Part shown: positions 55,001 through 64,000 of the stretch, piece after piece
Position numbering within the stretch: position 1 is the stretch's first letter
Layout of the letters: every line of letters starts with the position of its first letter
Assembly (NCBI GenBank): GCA_021014325.1
Contig: CM037471.1
Span: 24,696,818 to 24,760,817 of the forward strand
Direction: 5' to 3'
Source of the DNA: Plazaster borealis
Lineage: Eukaryota > Echinodermata > Asteroidea > Forcipulatida > Labidiasteridae
Length of the DNA: 64,000 bases
The notes under the pieces: generated by a model
The model's database searches: none
Told to the model about the DNA's origin: nothing
What the model saw: only the letters and a program-made list of their open reading frames with translations
Program-made: the position numbers and the translations under genes

Positions 55001-58000
55001 TACATTAATTAAATCAGAGATAATGAATAATAGGGTAAAACCAAAAGATTAGTCGTTAACTAATCCCCGATAATGCAGTTTTTATACACACCCATGGTAA
55101 AACCAACATTATGATAACAGATTATGAGTGCATAAGGCGTAAGATTGGGAACTGGAAAGCTATTTATTGTTGGAATTTGAAATACTCATGGGCGCCATTT
55201 CAGCAAGCAAATGTTTTGTTATTCATTGATGGCAATGGTTATTGTCTGCACTGATAGCAAAAGGGTCGCTTGCCGAAATGGCGTCGTGAACATTTCACAT
55301 CTTAGTCTGAGTTCCCCATAGTCTTTTCTTATGACATTCTGCAATCTGTAGTACAGATGGTCTCTCTGCCTTTAAATCATAGAGACAAGCGAGCTCGCCC
55401 ATTGGCGAGAGGCCAGTTCCAACTGGTTGAGGTGGATGCTGGTCCTCAAGACCGAAGATATAGGGACAAAAGGTTTCCACTGGTAAATTCTAAAGAGAGG
55501 AATGTTCCCCAAGGAATGTTGTGCACAATGTGTATTGAGTACAATGTCCATGCAAGGAAAGAACGAATGCAATTTCCCCAGGGTTGCATATTATTTGTGA
55601 ACATTAGGTAGGGATGGTTCCAGATTGGAACTAAGAAGAGTCCATTACTTTGTATTCACAACTGAAATAGGGTGAAGTCAGACCAGACTCAAGTCAACGG
55701 ATGGTAGTTCCTTCAGGTACAACTACATACATCAATTACGATGTCTGCAGGCTCCAACCAGGTGAATTATATATCATAGAAGTAGACGGGGACCAGCCAG
55801 CTTCGGCAAAGCATTGGACCCGTAAGTATTTTTTGTTTAAAGGAACATTACAGAATTGGTTTTTGCTAACAAAACAGTTGCTGGCAGTGTAAGCACTTTA
55901 TAAAATCCACCAAAAACATAAATTGACAAACCTGTAGAAGTTTGAGATCGATCGGCCATCTGGGTCACGAGAAAATAGTGAAAAACCGATTACACATTAA
56001 TTTTGCATGTGTTATACAATGCATGAATTAAACACTCATGAGCGATAAACTCCAATCGGAAATTAGTTTTATTTATTTCTCATCAAATATGGCATTTCAG
56101 ACAGAAATATTTCTAGGGATGTTTTCTACTATCATCATCATTAGACCGTGTAAGTTTTATGTAAATCTGTGATCTTAAAGAAAATTTTAATTACCAGTTC
56201 TATAACGTTCCTTTAAAGTCCAACCTTCACAAGACAAAACCCTGCCATTACACTCATAGGCTATATTATATGCCAATGTGAATTCTAGTGAATAGTGTAT
56301 ACCACTCATAATTCTCCGGGTTCTATTAGTATTAGTATGGTTTGGTTGTATACAAAAAACTTTACCCAAATAAAATAGTGCCCTTATATCTAAGAAAAGG
56401 CTAAACGTACACGTGTCATGCTTTCCCCCATTCTCGTTCGATGGGTGTCACCTGGGCTGAATAGATACACACTTGATTGAAGACTAACCCTAGAGTAGAG
56501 TTAAGACACACCTTGATTGAAGACTAACCCTAGTAGTAGAGTAGAGTTAAAGATATCGTACACGTTTGGTAATGACTCAAAACAAATATTAGCATAAAAA
56601 CTTACTTGGTAACAAGCAACGGAGAGCTGTTGATAGTATAAAACATTGTAGGAAACGACTCCCTCTGAAGTAACGTAGTTTTTGAGAAAGAGGTAATTTC
56701 TCACTAAAGTAATAAAAACTTCTTGCAAGAAGTTTTTAAGTTCCTATATCTGAAAGCACACAAATTTGTACTACAAAGGTGTTTTTCTTTCATCATTTTC
56801 TTGCAACTTCGATGACCAATTGAGCCAAAAATTTTCACAGGCTTGTTATTGTATGCATATGTTGGGATACACCAAGTGAGAACACTGGTCTTTGACAATT
56901 TCCAAACGTGTTCAGTGCCTTTAAGACGAGTCTTTTGTTTGTATCAGGACCGAATGCCCCCGGGGAAGTCAGCCTCGTACCAGGTACCTTGTCGGCGTCA
57001 TCCTTCACGTTTGCTTGGCAACGAAGCACAGATAATGTGGAGCAGTACTACTTGCAGTATGGCACGCACAGAGAATATGTTGCCAACACAACGGATTCTG
57101 TGTCGGTAGAAAGTGTTCGCCCAAATACCGGTATCACTGTTCACGTGAATGCGGTAGTTGGTTCAGGCGAACGTCGTGGTCTAAGTTCCTATGCAACTAA
57201 ACGTATCACTACTGGTAAGACATACTATCCTTGTATTACGAATAATGTTATCCGGGCCCCATGTAGATTATGTCATTGGGCACATAAGTTTACTAAGGAT
57301 AGAACTTTCTTGCTTAGCAGAAACTGGTTACCAGCTAATACAGTGTAATATTTCGTTTGCGGCTGGTATCCCTTTAACTGAACACACCTGTTTGCTGAAT
57401 GGCAATATTTTCTACATGTTTACTTAATTCTCTTGAAATTTCACCTGCACTTCAGTCGCGAAAAGAACTTTTGTTTAATCCTAAAAATGCCCACTGCTTG
57501 TTTCGACTGCTGCCGTCAAAATGTACACGTAGACGAAGAAACAAAATCTCAGACAAAACGAAAACACCCTTTTTCATTTTTTTATAACAATATTGAAAAA
57601 CTTATTTTTATGGTTATGGTGTGTTTATTGAAAACCAGAGTAGAGAATTAAATTTATTTTCGCAAGAACTAATGAAACTATAACCACAGAATTATGTTCA
57701 AATGTACATCACATTAGACCATACTCCAAACATGCTGAGAGTGGGCGCTTTATGCACTAGGGCAAAGACTCATCTTTTTTCACGTTCTGTGTGTGTCTTA
57801 TGTATATTACAAAGTGCATAGGAGTGACATATCCAAAAGACGCGGACTTGATTTGAATAAAGCTTATACCACCATGTCACTATAGACATGCCAAAAATCA
57901 TGGCAATACATGGAATGGTCTTTCATCCAATATACTGACCAAAATCAAAGGTGCTCAACTTTGCAGCTATGTCACGAGCTCTGATCCATTGAAGTATTTT

Positions 58001-61000
58001 AACTATCTGTAATATACATTAAACTTCTACCAAATAACGACTAAAAATGTTTGGGTCTTTACTTGCAGCTTCTCTGAGACAGTCGGAGCTCCTTGCATAT
58101 AACTACACTGAATCAACCATCAACTTAGCTTGGCTCACGAGCAGCGGTACCGGGTCTGAGTTGGATCCCTACATGTTGTTCATAGAGCCAAGGGACGCTG
58201 AAGAGAACTATCTGAGAGCTTCCAACGGCCGGGTCGAGTTCAAGGGACTGAAATCAAATACAGAGTACCAGATCCGTTTGATTAGTAACCTCGGATTAAT
58301 GCTGGAAACAACGCAGAAAACTAGTAGGTTGCATGAGATTTCCAGAGAAACTTTGACTTCAACAATTTTTATTTTTTTAAATTACCGATTTGTATCGGAG
58401 TTGCACCATGAGGGGCGGGGGGGGGGGTAGAGGCAAATTGATATAACTCTACAGGTTATTTTTGGCTGGTAACCTGTTTCTTCTCAGCAAGATTTGTATG
58501 TGCCTTGCAAATTGTGTGTGCTTAGCAGCTCTATGAAATTGGCAGTTAATAGTTAAATTCAGTATCTTTAAGAGCACGTAAAGGTCTCATGGTCAAGTTT
58601 GTGCATGATTATATAGGGCCTAGTGATAGTTCACCATATTCAATTCGATCTTTTTGTGTGTGCATCCTTTAACAGGGCCTCCAAGAGTAGCCAACTTACG
58701 GCCGACTCAGGTGCTCAAGGATTCTATAACGCTGGCCTGGGATGGACCACTAGAGGGAGATGTTGACTCGTATGACATCTGGATATCCCCTTGGGAGAAG
58801 TCCGAGCCCTTTAATGAAGGGGGTACTAGGTGATTTGTGTAGACTAAGGGCTATTCCCTGCCCCGGCTTCATCTCTGCCAAAGGCCCCATCGACCTTTCT
58901 GCAGAAAGTGCATAATTTTGAAATCTATTTACGAAGCATGAAGGCATATCCCAAGCTCGAGCCCCGGAGCCTAAGCCGAAAACTAAGCCTAAGTCGGAGC
59001 CTAAGCCGAAAACTAAGCCAGAGCCTAAGCCGAAAACTAAGCCCAAGTCGGACCCTGAGCCGAAAACTAAGCCTAAGTCGGAGCCTAAGCCGAAAACTAA
59101 GCCGGAGCCTCAGTCGAATCCTAAGCCTAAGCAGGAGCCTTGCTTTTGAAAAGGATTTGGAAACCGGTGTTAAGGTGATGTTTTGGGGTGTTTTTCCCAC
59201 CTCCGTGTCCACTTGCTCAGGAACACGTAAGGCCTAGGCCCTACGTGTAAAGCCTTACAATAAATCAATCAATGCAATCACTTGACATGCAATAGATTGA
59301 AAATTGAGAAATTCATCAATGTATTCTCCTTTAGGAAGTAGTTTCTACAACACGTCACTTTGCCCATTTATGGCAACACCATCGTCTTGCAGAGCTTACA
59401 AATGCAGAATCTTGATTCAAGACTCTTCATTTGATTGATTTTTATCCGTCAGCTTATAAGGCGGGCGCTAGCACATGAGTAATTTAATTTGCAAACCACA
59501 ACCAGTAGGGCTACTAACAAAATGATCTACTGTGCCGAATTTTGAAGCACCTGCACCTTTGATTTGTGATAGGGAGAGGGGCTATTCAACTTGTAAATTG
59601 ATTTCACTGCGAATCGTTCAATGAAGGTTCGATGAGATTGATACTTCAAGAATTAAAAAAAGAAATTCCTGGTGTTCTGTCTCCCTCACACAGTCATATT
59701 TTCAACCAGCTGACAAACAACACCGAGTACTTCTTCAAGGTCGTTTCTATATACAATGACATTAGAAGTGTACCACAGACCCTCATGGTGACCACAGGTG
59801 TAACCAAGCCATTGAATCTAAATCCAGGTAAGTTTCCCTATCGATGCCTTTTCCATAACTTGTTTAATATATATAACAAAACATATTTAAATTTATACCA
59901 GCTGAAATAACTTTTTAAAAGGACTCAAGAGCAGGCTTAATAGAAGTTAATAATAGCCCTTGGAGCTTTGCCCACGCTCTTTGCTAAAACCAGGACTTCC
60001 CATCAAACCTCAAAAGTGATCATTGAGAAGAAGAGTTTTCAAACATCTAATGTATGACTTTATGGTAAGTATTTATCAACATGTATAGGTCTAATGTTGG
60101 AGACATTCCATCACATTGATAGCGTTTCGATATCTTCACTGTTAATGCCATTTCACCTTTTTCGAGAAGTGTGGTTTTGACGTGGGGTGTCAGCGTGTGG
60201 AGGTAAACGTATAGAGACTTTCCAAATAGTACAATTTGTCTTTTTTTTATCAAACTGACCAGGTCGTAATTGAGTAAGGTTATATCCTAAACGACGGCTG
60301 TTGTATGACTATGGCCGGAACGCCGAAAAGTCATATCCTTCAACGCTACTATTGCAGCCAACAGCCGTATTCATATTAATTCAAAGTCTCTTGATTATGC
60401 AGCTTGATATTTTGGGAAGATACATCCATCGTGCCGTTCCCCAGCCCAGCCCACAACCAGAGCTTTATCAAAGTGTGATGATAATGTGTCCATGACATCT
60501 TGCTCCATTATTACGCCATACATTTCTCATTCAAATCAGTGTAATTAAGTCGAGGCTGGGAAGTTAATAATAGTCGGGGCCCCTTTTTGGTATCAGTTGA
60601 AAACTAGTGTCCTGTACTCAGGGGACGCGGCAAGGATGGCTTCAGAAAGATACCATCAATTTGAAATACCTCAGAAGGATGATACCATGTCTTAAATTGA
60701 TTTTGTTTTGTAGTGAACAAAGCAGCGATAGTAATTGGTGTTTTGCTTGGACTGCTAGTGATCGTCTTGACGGTGGTTTTGATTGTCACATATCTTAAGT
60801 ACCGTAAACTGAGTAAGGTAAACATTTTAAACTATGCTAAAAATTATTATTTGGTTTTACCCATACACCGATGTGTGTGAAGCACTGTATACTTTAGTAC
60901 TTTCCTGAATCTCGTGAACAAAAAATCCACGGCATATTACTCGAGTGTGATATAGGATATCAACTACCTCTAGCTACCGGGCAATCTCGGTGGTCTATAG

Positions 61001-64000
61001 TTGGTAAGACATCTGCTCTAGAATGGCAAAGGTCGTGGGTTTGAATCCCACCCGAGTATATAAGCCTCTGGATTTTTCCCACAGTACTCGGGGAAAGTAC
61101 TGAGATACAGTGCTTTATACACATCGGTGTACGGGTAAAACCAAATCATATTCTTTATCCCCGATGCAAGTGTAACATCTATACAAGGCTAACGAATTCT
61201 TTTGAAATAAGTGCTTACATTAATTTAAAAAGATCTGTTCTGTTTATAAAAACATTAAGTTCTTTTATACATTTATTTATGTACTGCTTATTTTGAACAG
61301 TTCCTATTTTATTTTCGTATATACATCAATGTTTGTGAATTTTATGAAATTAATTGGATTTCAGCAATGTGTTTTAAAACGTGTTGACTTGTATAGGATG
61401 ATTTACCGCGAGTTCATACACCGAGAAAAAAAACAGCAAAGACAGAGACGCCATACATTCAGGTAGTGTTCAGTATATTGTATTCTACTATTATTGTAAC
61501 GCCAAGCATCGATATAGCTCAAATTAATCTGTCCTGAAATGAGATAGGTCGGCGAATCTCACCCTATAGACACCTGTGTATATATATTAATTTGTTATTG
61601 CAGCGGGACTCAGATGGTACAGAGTGTAAAGCTGTGAAAGTTTCATTGTTATATTTTTCTCAGTATGCATAATTTGTTCTGTGTTTCACTCGAACAAAGA
61701 GAGCATGATATATATATTATATTATTATATTATAATGAGTAGGGTAGATGGCCTTAGCTTTCGATCCAGACCGGACCTTCTTCAGAGGCATAAAACAAGT
61801 ACAAACAAATACATATCCATTTATAGAAAAAGAGAGGGGAAAGGGATTAAGGGAAGGATCCAGAAAGAAGCGGGAAAATTATAGCCAATCAAAGTTTCTA
61901 TTTCAAAAACAATTGGTGGCTATGAACCAATAGGAGTAAAGTGGTGAGGACAAAGGATGTATAGTATGAAAGGATTGATTACTGGACCATAAAAGTGGTA
62001 AATGCATTGTTCAATAACAATGCAGGGAAACATGAAAGGGTAGGATTGGAGAGCAATATTATTATATATTTTTTTATTATATCTTGCCTCTGAAGAAGGT
62101 CCGGTCTGGATCGAAAGCTAAGGCCATATACCCTACTTATTGTATATATTATATTATTATATAAATGACCGGACCTAATGATGTTATGCACTTATTGTTA
62201 TAATGTAATTTGCTTGCGTGTGGTTTGAGTTATAACTTCATTTTACTTATACTTGCGATTCAACTGTTTGCTTTGTTATGTGGTTTTGTGCATAACTTCA
62301 TTTTACTGATACTTGCTATTTAACTGTTTGCTTTGTAATGTGGTTTGAGTTATAACTTCATTTTACTGATACTTGCTATTCAACTGTTTGCTTTGTAATG
62401 TGGTTTTGTGCATAACTTCATTTTACTGATACTTGCTATTCAACTGTTTGCTTTGTAATGTGGTTTTGTGCATAACGGTATCGCTTATTTCCATAAATGC
62501 TTTTTTCTTCCGGATCGTCTTCTCACAATGCTTTTCCTCCAGACATCATTATTGTTTTCTTCGTTTTATATTTGGGAATGTGGGAAGGGTTGTCTAGTCC
62601 AGGTTCTCACTACTGATTACTCAATAATTAGTTTTGAATATTTTCTTTCAACCTCTTGCTTTGCATAGTATTTTATGCCCATGCTGTCATGGTTATAACA
62701 CACTGTCAGGCGTTTGTGTTGGCTTATGGGTTCCTTCCCTGCCTTCCAACTATACAGTGGACCCCGGTTTGAATTAAGGACCGGAGCTTCGCATGTTAAT
62801 TGAGTTTTCAGTCTCGAGGCCTACATGAATACGCATGAATACATCTATCTTCAGCCTACGGGTCACAGTACAAAACGTTTTTGAGGGTTACTTGGTTTTA
62901 TTGCCAGAAAGATATAACAACAACAATGACAATTTGTGCATTTTAACGGCATTTTAACATTGGACATAGTGTGTTTCTTTTAATAGTTGTTATAGGATGT
63001 GAAAGGGGCTTAAGCGGCCATTTTCTCGTTGTGTATTTATGTTGTAAATTATCTTATATTTATTGACTACTTTCTACTTTTCACGCTTAGTTTTGTTGTG
63101 TTGTGTATTTATTGGAATATTCAATATATTCTTTGCTATATCGGGAGCTCCTCTTTGTTTTATTGTATGAATTTTATTGGTGTTATTTTGAATGATTTGA
63201 CTCTTAGTTTTGCTTAGTTGTATTCCTATATTTTACTTTATTTTAAAGCACATATATAGGAGCATACTTGTAATAGGATGGACTTATTATTTATCGAATT
63301 GAAGCTGAATGTTTTATCTTGGTGTTTCATCTTTTTGGGCAGGAACCTCAAACGTCGGTTGCACAAGTTGACTTCGATCAATCGTATGAACCAGTGGCTG
63401 TCAACAGGTCAGCCCCGGAGGATCCCCAGGGCAAGCACTACCAAAACATCAAAAATAAAGGCCCCGTGACGAAGAAAAAAATACCCCCACTTCCTATGCT
63501 CCCCGTTAAAAGGTACGTTTAGAGTAAATATTATTATTTGGTTCGGCTGTGATGAAGTAGATGCTCCCACCAAACTGAAACTGAGATTTTGCTTGAAGTA
63601 GGTTATAGGCTTTGTATCAGGATGGCTGCTTTTTACAAAGTCGCCAAATTTTCAATGGATTTGGTTCCAGCATAACTGAAGTATCAACAGCAAGTTTAAC
63701 TCCTGGTTTCCATGCATGTGTTTTCATTAGCAATGATACTAATGCTAACAATAGTAATAATATTAAATAAATAAATTCATTAAATAAATAAATAAATGAA
63801 ATACAAGAAAATATATATAACAACTCTTAGAAGATATATTAACCGACCTTTTGACAGTTTCTGCTATACACATGCTCGTTACTCACTTCCTTCAACAATG
63901 GGAAACATGTATTCACAACTGATCCCCCTTAACTTATGGGATATTGAATGATGTTCGGTTTATTGGAAGACTGTTTTTATGATACTCTTCCTGCAGCAAA
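49008..64000 (+). CDS. HYR / fibronectin type III single-pass receptor, at least 14 coding exons, 3' end beyond window
   Basis: Exons: 49008-49098, 49601-49715, 51506-51579, 51910-52149, 52550-52810, 54618-54742, 55671-55821, 56948-57214, 58069-58323, 58676-58822, 59627-59827, 60714-60817, 61397-61462, a doubtful 61604-61639, 63343-63512, and the first four bases of another at 63997. All phases agree; about 767 residues are visible. Order: signal peptide (1-30), divergent HYR (31-93), two HYR modules (94-173, 174-260), four FN3 modules (about 261-352, 353-441, 442-526, 527-640), transmembrane helix (646-670), basic cytoplasmic tail with tyrosine motifs. HYR modules are immunoglobulin-like and found in hyalin and sushi proteins; with FN3 they suggest adhesion or ligand recognition at the surface. 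The tail ends KKIPPLPMLPVKR, similar in feel to segments before receptor tyrosine phosphatase domains, but the catalytic part, if any, is outside. I do not know an exact orthologue. Confidence 0.85.
49330..49500 (+). mobile_element. tRNA-Leu-type SINE, short copy
   Basis: TGTGTCGTGGCCGAGCGGTG and GTGTGGGTTCGATTCCCAGT with CTTGAACAAGGCACCTAAAC. Same head as family B with a different, shorter body. Lies in receptor intron 1. Confidence 0.7.
49601..51579 (+). CDS. receptor exons 2 and 3, divergent HYR module
   Basis: Exon 2 (49601-49715) begins ACPGLNDVSLL; exon 3 (51506-51579) ends FNLGSTSVECE and CTFQVQVNG, the typical end of a HYR domain. They join through donor CAT|GTTAGT in phase 2. The middle of the module is shorter than in the next two, so it may be reduced. 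Confidence 0.7.
51910..52149 (+). CDS. receptor exon 4, HYR module 1
   Basis: A complete module in one phase 1-1 exon: PTITSCPPSKS opening, WSFGASDNVGV core, FPIGITSVTCTATDAAGNTA, CQFSVIIVG end. Textbook HYR pattern. Confidence 0.93.
52385..52555 (+). repeat. tandem copies of a splice acceptor and exon start
   Basis: Four copies of AACTAG|ACAATGAA...GACCCTGTCAT-ACTAGCTGC, period about 44 or 55 bp (two units carry an extra CTTGAATGAA). The last copy is the real start of receptor exon 5. Splicing at the others meets TAG or TGA within about 15 codons. Confidence 0.9.
52550..52810 (+). CDS. receptor exon 5, HYR module 2
   Basis: A phase 1-1 exon: DNEDPVITSCPEDI opening, TWDTPATSDNSG, FPIGVTNVVYTAADEHGNSE, CLFQVKVIG end. 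Its acceptor and first 30 bases have been tandemly copied upstream (52385-52550); only the last acceptor keeps the frame open. Confidence 0.93.
53111..53541 (+). mobile_element. full-length tRNA-Leu-type SINE (family B)
   Basis: GTGTCGTGGCCGAGCGGATA A box, TGTGGGTTCGAATCCCAGTC B box, long body (CTTCGTCCTTCGGATGGGAC, CCGGTGTTCCTGGTTTGATC), then the LINE-like end GCGCTATATAAGAAGCC and (ATT)n. Lies in the intron after receptor exon 5. The extra-arm-like GCTCTGGTGTTTCTGATCAG supports a class II (Leu/Ser) tRNA origin. Confidence 0.88.
54095..54215. repeat. dispersed repeat, inverted partner of 28615-28805
   Basis: See 28615-28805. Includes GCGCCATTTGGAGTCAGTGT and TTTGACTCCCAAAATGGAGA, which also form inverted arms within this copy. 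Confidence 0.6.
54618..55821 (+). CDS. receptor exons 6 and 7, FN3 module 1
   Basis: Exon 6 (54618-54742) has GVCLTVKWPESADETVEEYS; exon 7 (55671-55821) has VCRLQPGELYIIEVDGDQPA. Tryptophan in strand B and the L-PG--Y-I-V motif are FN3 hallmarks. The intron interrupts the module in phase 0. Confidence 0.85.
55836..56217. mobile_element. 382-bp inverted-repeat element next to receptor exon 7
   Basis: Ends TTTAAAGGAACATTACAGAA and its inverse (AACTGGTAATT...; right end CTATAACGTTCCTTTAAA). Starts 14 bp after the exon 7 donor. Family member remnants at 48690-48845. Confidence 0.8.
56547..56923. mobile_element. 377-bp inverted-repeat element ending just before receptor exon 8
   Basis: Left TTAAAGATATCGTACACGTT, right inverted TTAAAGGCACTGAACACGTT. 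Interior with GAGCTGTTGATAGTATAAAA and ACACCAAGTGAGAACACTGG, which I recall from sea-star repeats. Its right end is 24 bp before the exon 8 coding start. Confidence 0.8.
56948..57214 (+). CDS. receptor exon 8, FN3 module 2
   Basis: One complete module in a phase 1-1 exon: PNAPGEVSLVPGTLSASSFT, FAWQRSTDNVEQYYLQY, SVRPNTGITVHVNAVVGSG. Confidence 0.92.
57885..58010 (+). mobile_element. possible LINE reverse-transcriptase C-terminal remnant
   Basis: Frame TWNGLSSNILTKIKG then SDPLKYFNYL and stop resembles the WN-L---I end of LINE proteins. Weak and short. Confidence 0.35.
58069..58323 (+). CDS. receptor exon 9, FN3 module 3
   Basis: A phase 1-1 exon: ESTINLAWLTSSGTGSELDP, YMLFIEP, FKGLKSNTEYQIRLISNLG. 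The L-sNTeYqI motif is typical of FN3. Confidence 0.9.
58676..59827 (+). CDS. receptor exons 10 and 11, FN3 module 4
   Basis: Exon 10 (58676-58822): PPRVANLRPTQVLKDSITLA, WDGPLEGDVDSYDIWISP. Exon 11 (59627-59827): FNQLTNNTEYFFKVVSIYN, VPQTLMVTTG. The join uses donor GGGG|GTACTA and acceptor AATGAAG, both unremarkable, chosen for frame. A donor seven bases later (ACTAG|GTGATT) does not fit the exon 11 frame. Confidence 0.8.
58940..59148 (+). repeat. lysine/proline-coding minisatellite in receptor intron 10
   Basis: Repeats of GAGCCTAAGCCGAAAACTAA and GCCTAAGTCG in 18- and 30-bp combinations, all multiples of three, so one frame reads (EPKPKTKPKS)n for about 60 codons before TGA. No good splice sites were identified, so it is not called as an exon. 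Confidence 0.85.
60714..60817 (+). CDS. receptor exon 12, transmembrane helix
   Basis: Encodes VNKAAIVIGVLLGLLVIVLT, VVLIVTYL then KYRKLSK: one hydrophobic helix of about 25 residues followed by positive charges, which places the HYR/FN3 part outside the cell. Acceptor TTTTGTTTTGTAG, donor AAG|GTAAAC (phase 0). Confidence 0.93.
60981..61150 (+). mobile_element. tRNA-derived SINE, family A, second copy
   Basis: TCTCGGTGGTCTATAGTTGG, GGGTTTGAATCCCACCCGAG, then CAGTACTCGGGGAAAGTACT and CACATCGGTGTACGGG. Same structure as 14178-14345. Lies between receptor exons 12 and 13. Confidence 0.8.
61397..61462 (+). CDS. receptor exon 13, cytoplasmic
   Basis: 22 codons, phase 0-0: DDLPRVHTPRKKTAKTETPY then IQ. 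Basic juxtamembrane segment with one tyrosine. Acceptor ACTTGTATAG, donor CAG|GTAGTG. Confidence 0.75.
61604..61639 (+). CDS. possible receptor micro-exon (12 codons)
   Basis: Good acceptor TTTGTTATTGCAG followed by RDSDGTECKAVK in the right frame, but the donor GTTTCA is poor. It could be optional or spurious; skipping it also keeps the frame. Confidence 0.35.
61739..62136. mobile_element. complete 398-bp MITE with about 50-bp inverted ends
   Basis: Left GTAGGGTAGATGGCCTTAGC...TTCGATCCAGACCGGACCTT, right the inverse. Flanked by TATAATGA/TTATTGTATA AT-rich sequence. A related left half is at 24943-25211. Lies in a receptor intron. Confidence 0.9.
62219..62475. repeat. 60-bp tandem array with A/B alternation
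   Basis: Exact 60-bp spacing (62219, 62279, 62339, 62399, 62459). Units alternate TGGTTTGAGTTATAAC (A) and TGGTTTTGTGCATAAC (B) in the order A B A B B. Confidence 0.92.
62715..62895 (+). mobile_element. tRNA-derived SINE, family D, second copy
   Basis: GGGTTCCTTCCCTGCCTTCC, GGACCCCGGTTTGAATTAAG, then ATCTTCAGCCTACGGGTCAC; parallels the minus-strand copy at 14725-14955. Confidence 0.6.
63343..63512 (+). CDS. receptor exon 14, cytoplasmic tail with tyrosine motifs
   Basis: Encodes QVDFDQSYEPVAVNRS and KHYQNIKNKGP, ending KKKIPPLPMLPVKR. YEPV and YQNI are candidate SH2-docking tyrosines and IPPLP a possible SH3 or WW ligand. Ends in phase 2 at AAAAG|GTACGT. An acceptor CTTCCTGCAG at 63996 starts the next exon. 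Confidence 0.85.

Noticed and set aside
55357..55611. 84-codon frame in receptor intron 6
   Set aside because: No FN3 or HYR features and the exon 6 to exon 7 junction is complete without it.

Overview
The window is animal nuclear DNA, most probably from an echinoderm and perhaps a sea star. The evidence is small exons with GT-AG introns, dense minisatellites, several tRNA-derived SINE families, and fold-back elements of a type I remember from asteroid sequence (recalled, not searched). There are no operons, CRISPR arrays or bacterial signals. Most long open frames here are by-products of tandem arrays or are open exons read in the wrong frame. I rebuilt genes by joining exons with matching phase and protein similarity.

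Left to right: a 55/57-bp tandem array (1-1347); a single-exon secreted C-type lectin plus PAN/apple gene with a TATA box (+, 4783-5514); then, on the minus strand, 16 consecutive exons of DNA2, the replication and repair nuclease-helicase (9340-23836). The DNA2 exons start with an N-terminal PIP box, run through a disordered extension of about 850 residues, and end in the Fe-S nuclease domain. The helicase half is not visible in the window. A repeat-rich interval follows, then a complete 11-exon AAMP-like WD40 gene (-, 27799-34556) with four minisatellite arrays in it or at its 3' end. Next come a gene-poor stretch, an intronless 453-codon gene of unknown function (-, 38322-39683), and about 7 kb rich in fold-back elements.

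The right quarter (49008 to the window end, +) is a large new-looking receptor gene: signal peptide, one divergent and two canonical HYR modules, four fibronectin type III modules, one transmembrane helix, and a cytoplasmic tail with tyrosine motifs that runs off the edge. Its HYR exons and two of its FN3 modules are symmetric phase 1-1 cassettes.

The most unusual observations are: tandem arrays that have copied functional gene boundaries (the AAMP stop codon; a HYR exon splice acceptor); 23-31 bp palindromes flanked by 7-8 bp direct repeats that look like ultra-short insertions; and the long PIP-box extension on DNA2. The genes do not form one pathway. DNA2 is a nuclear/mitochondrial genome-maintenance enzyme, AAMP a cytosolic WD40 protein, and the lectin and HYR/FN3 receptor are secreted or surface proteins that could act in recognition or adhesion.
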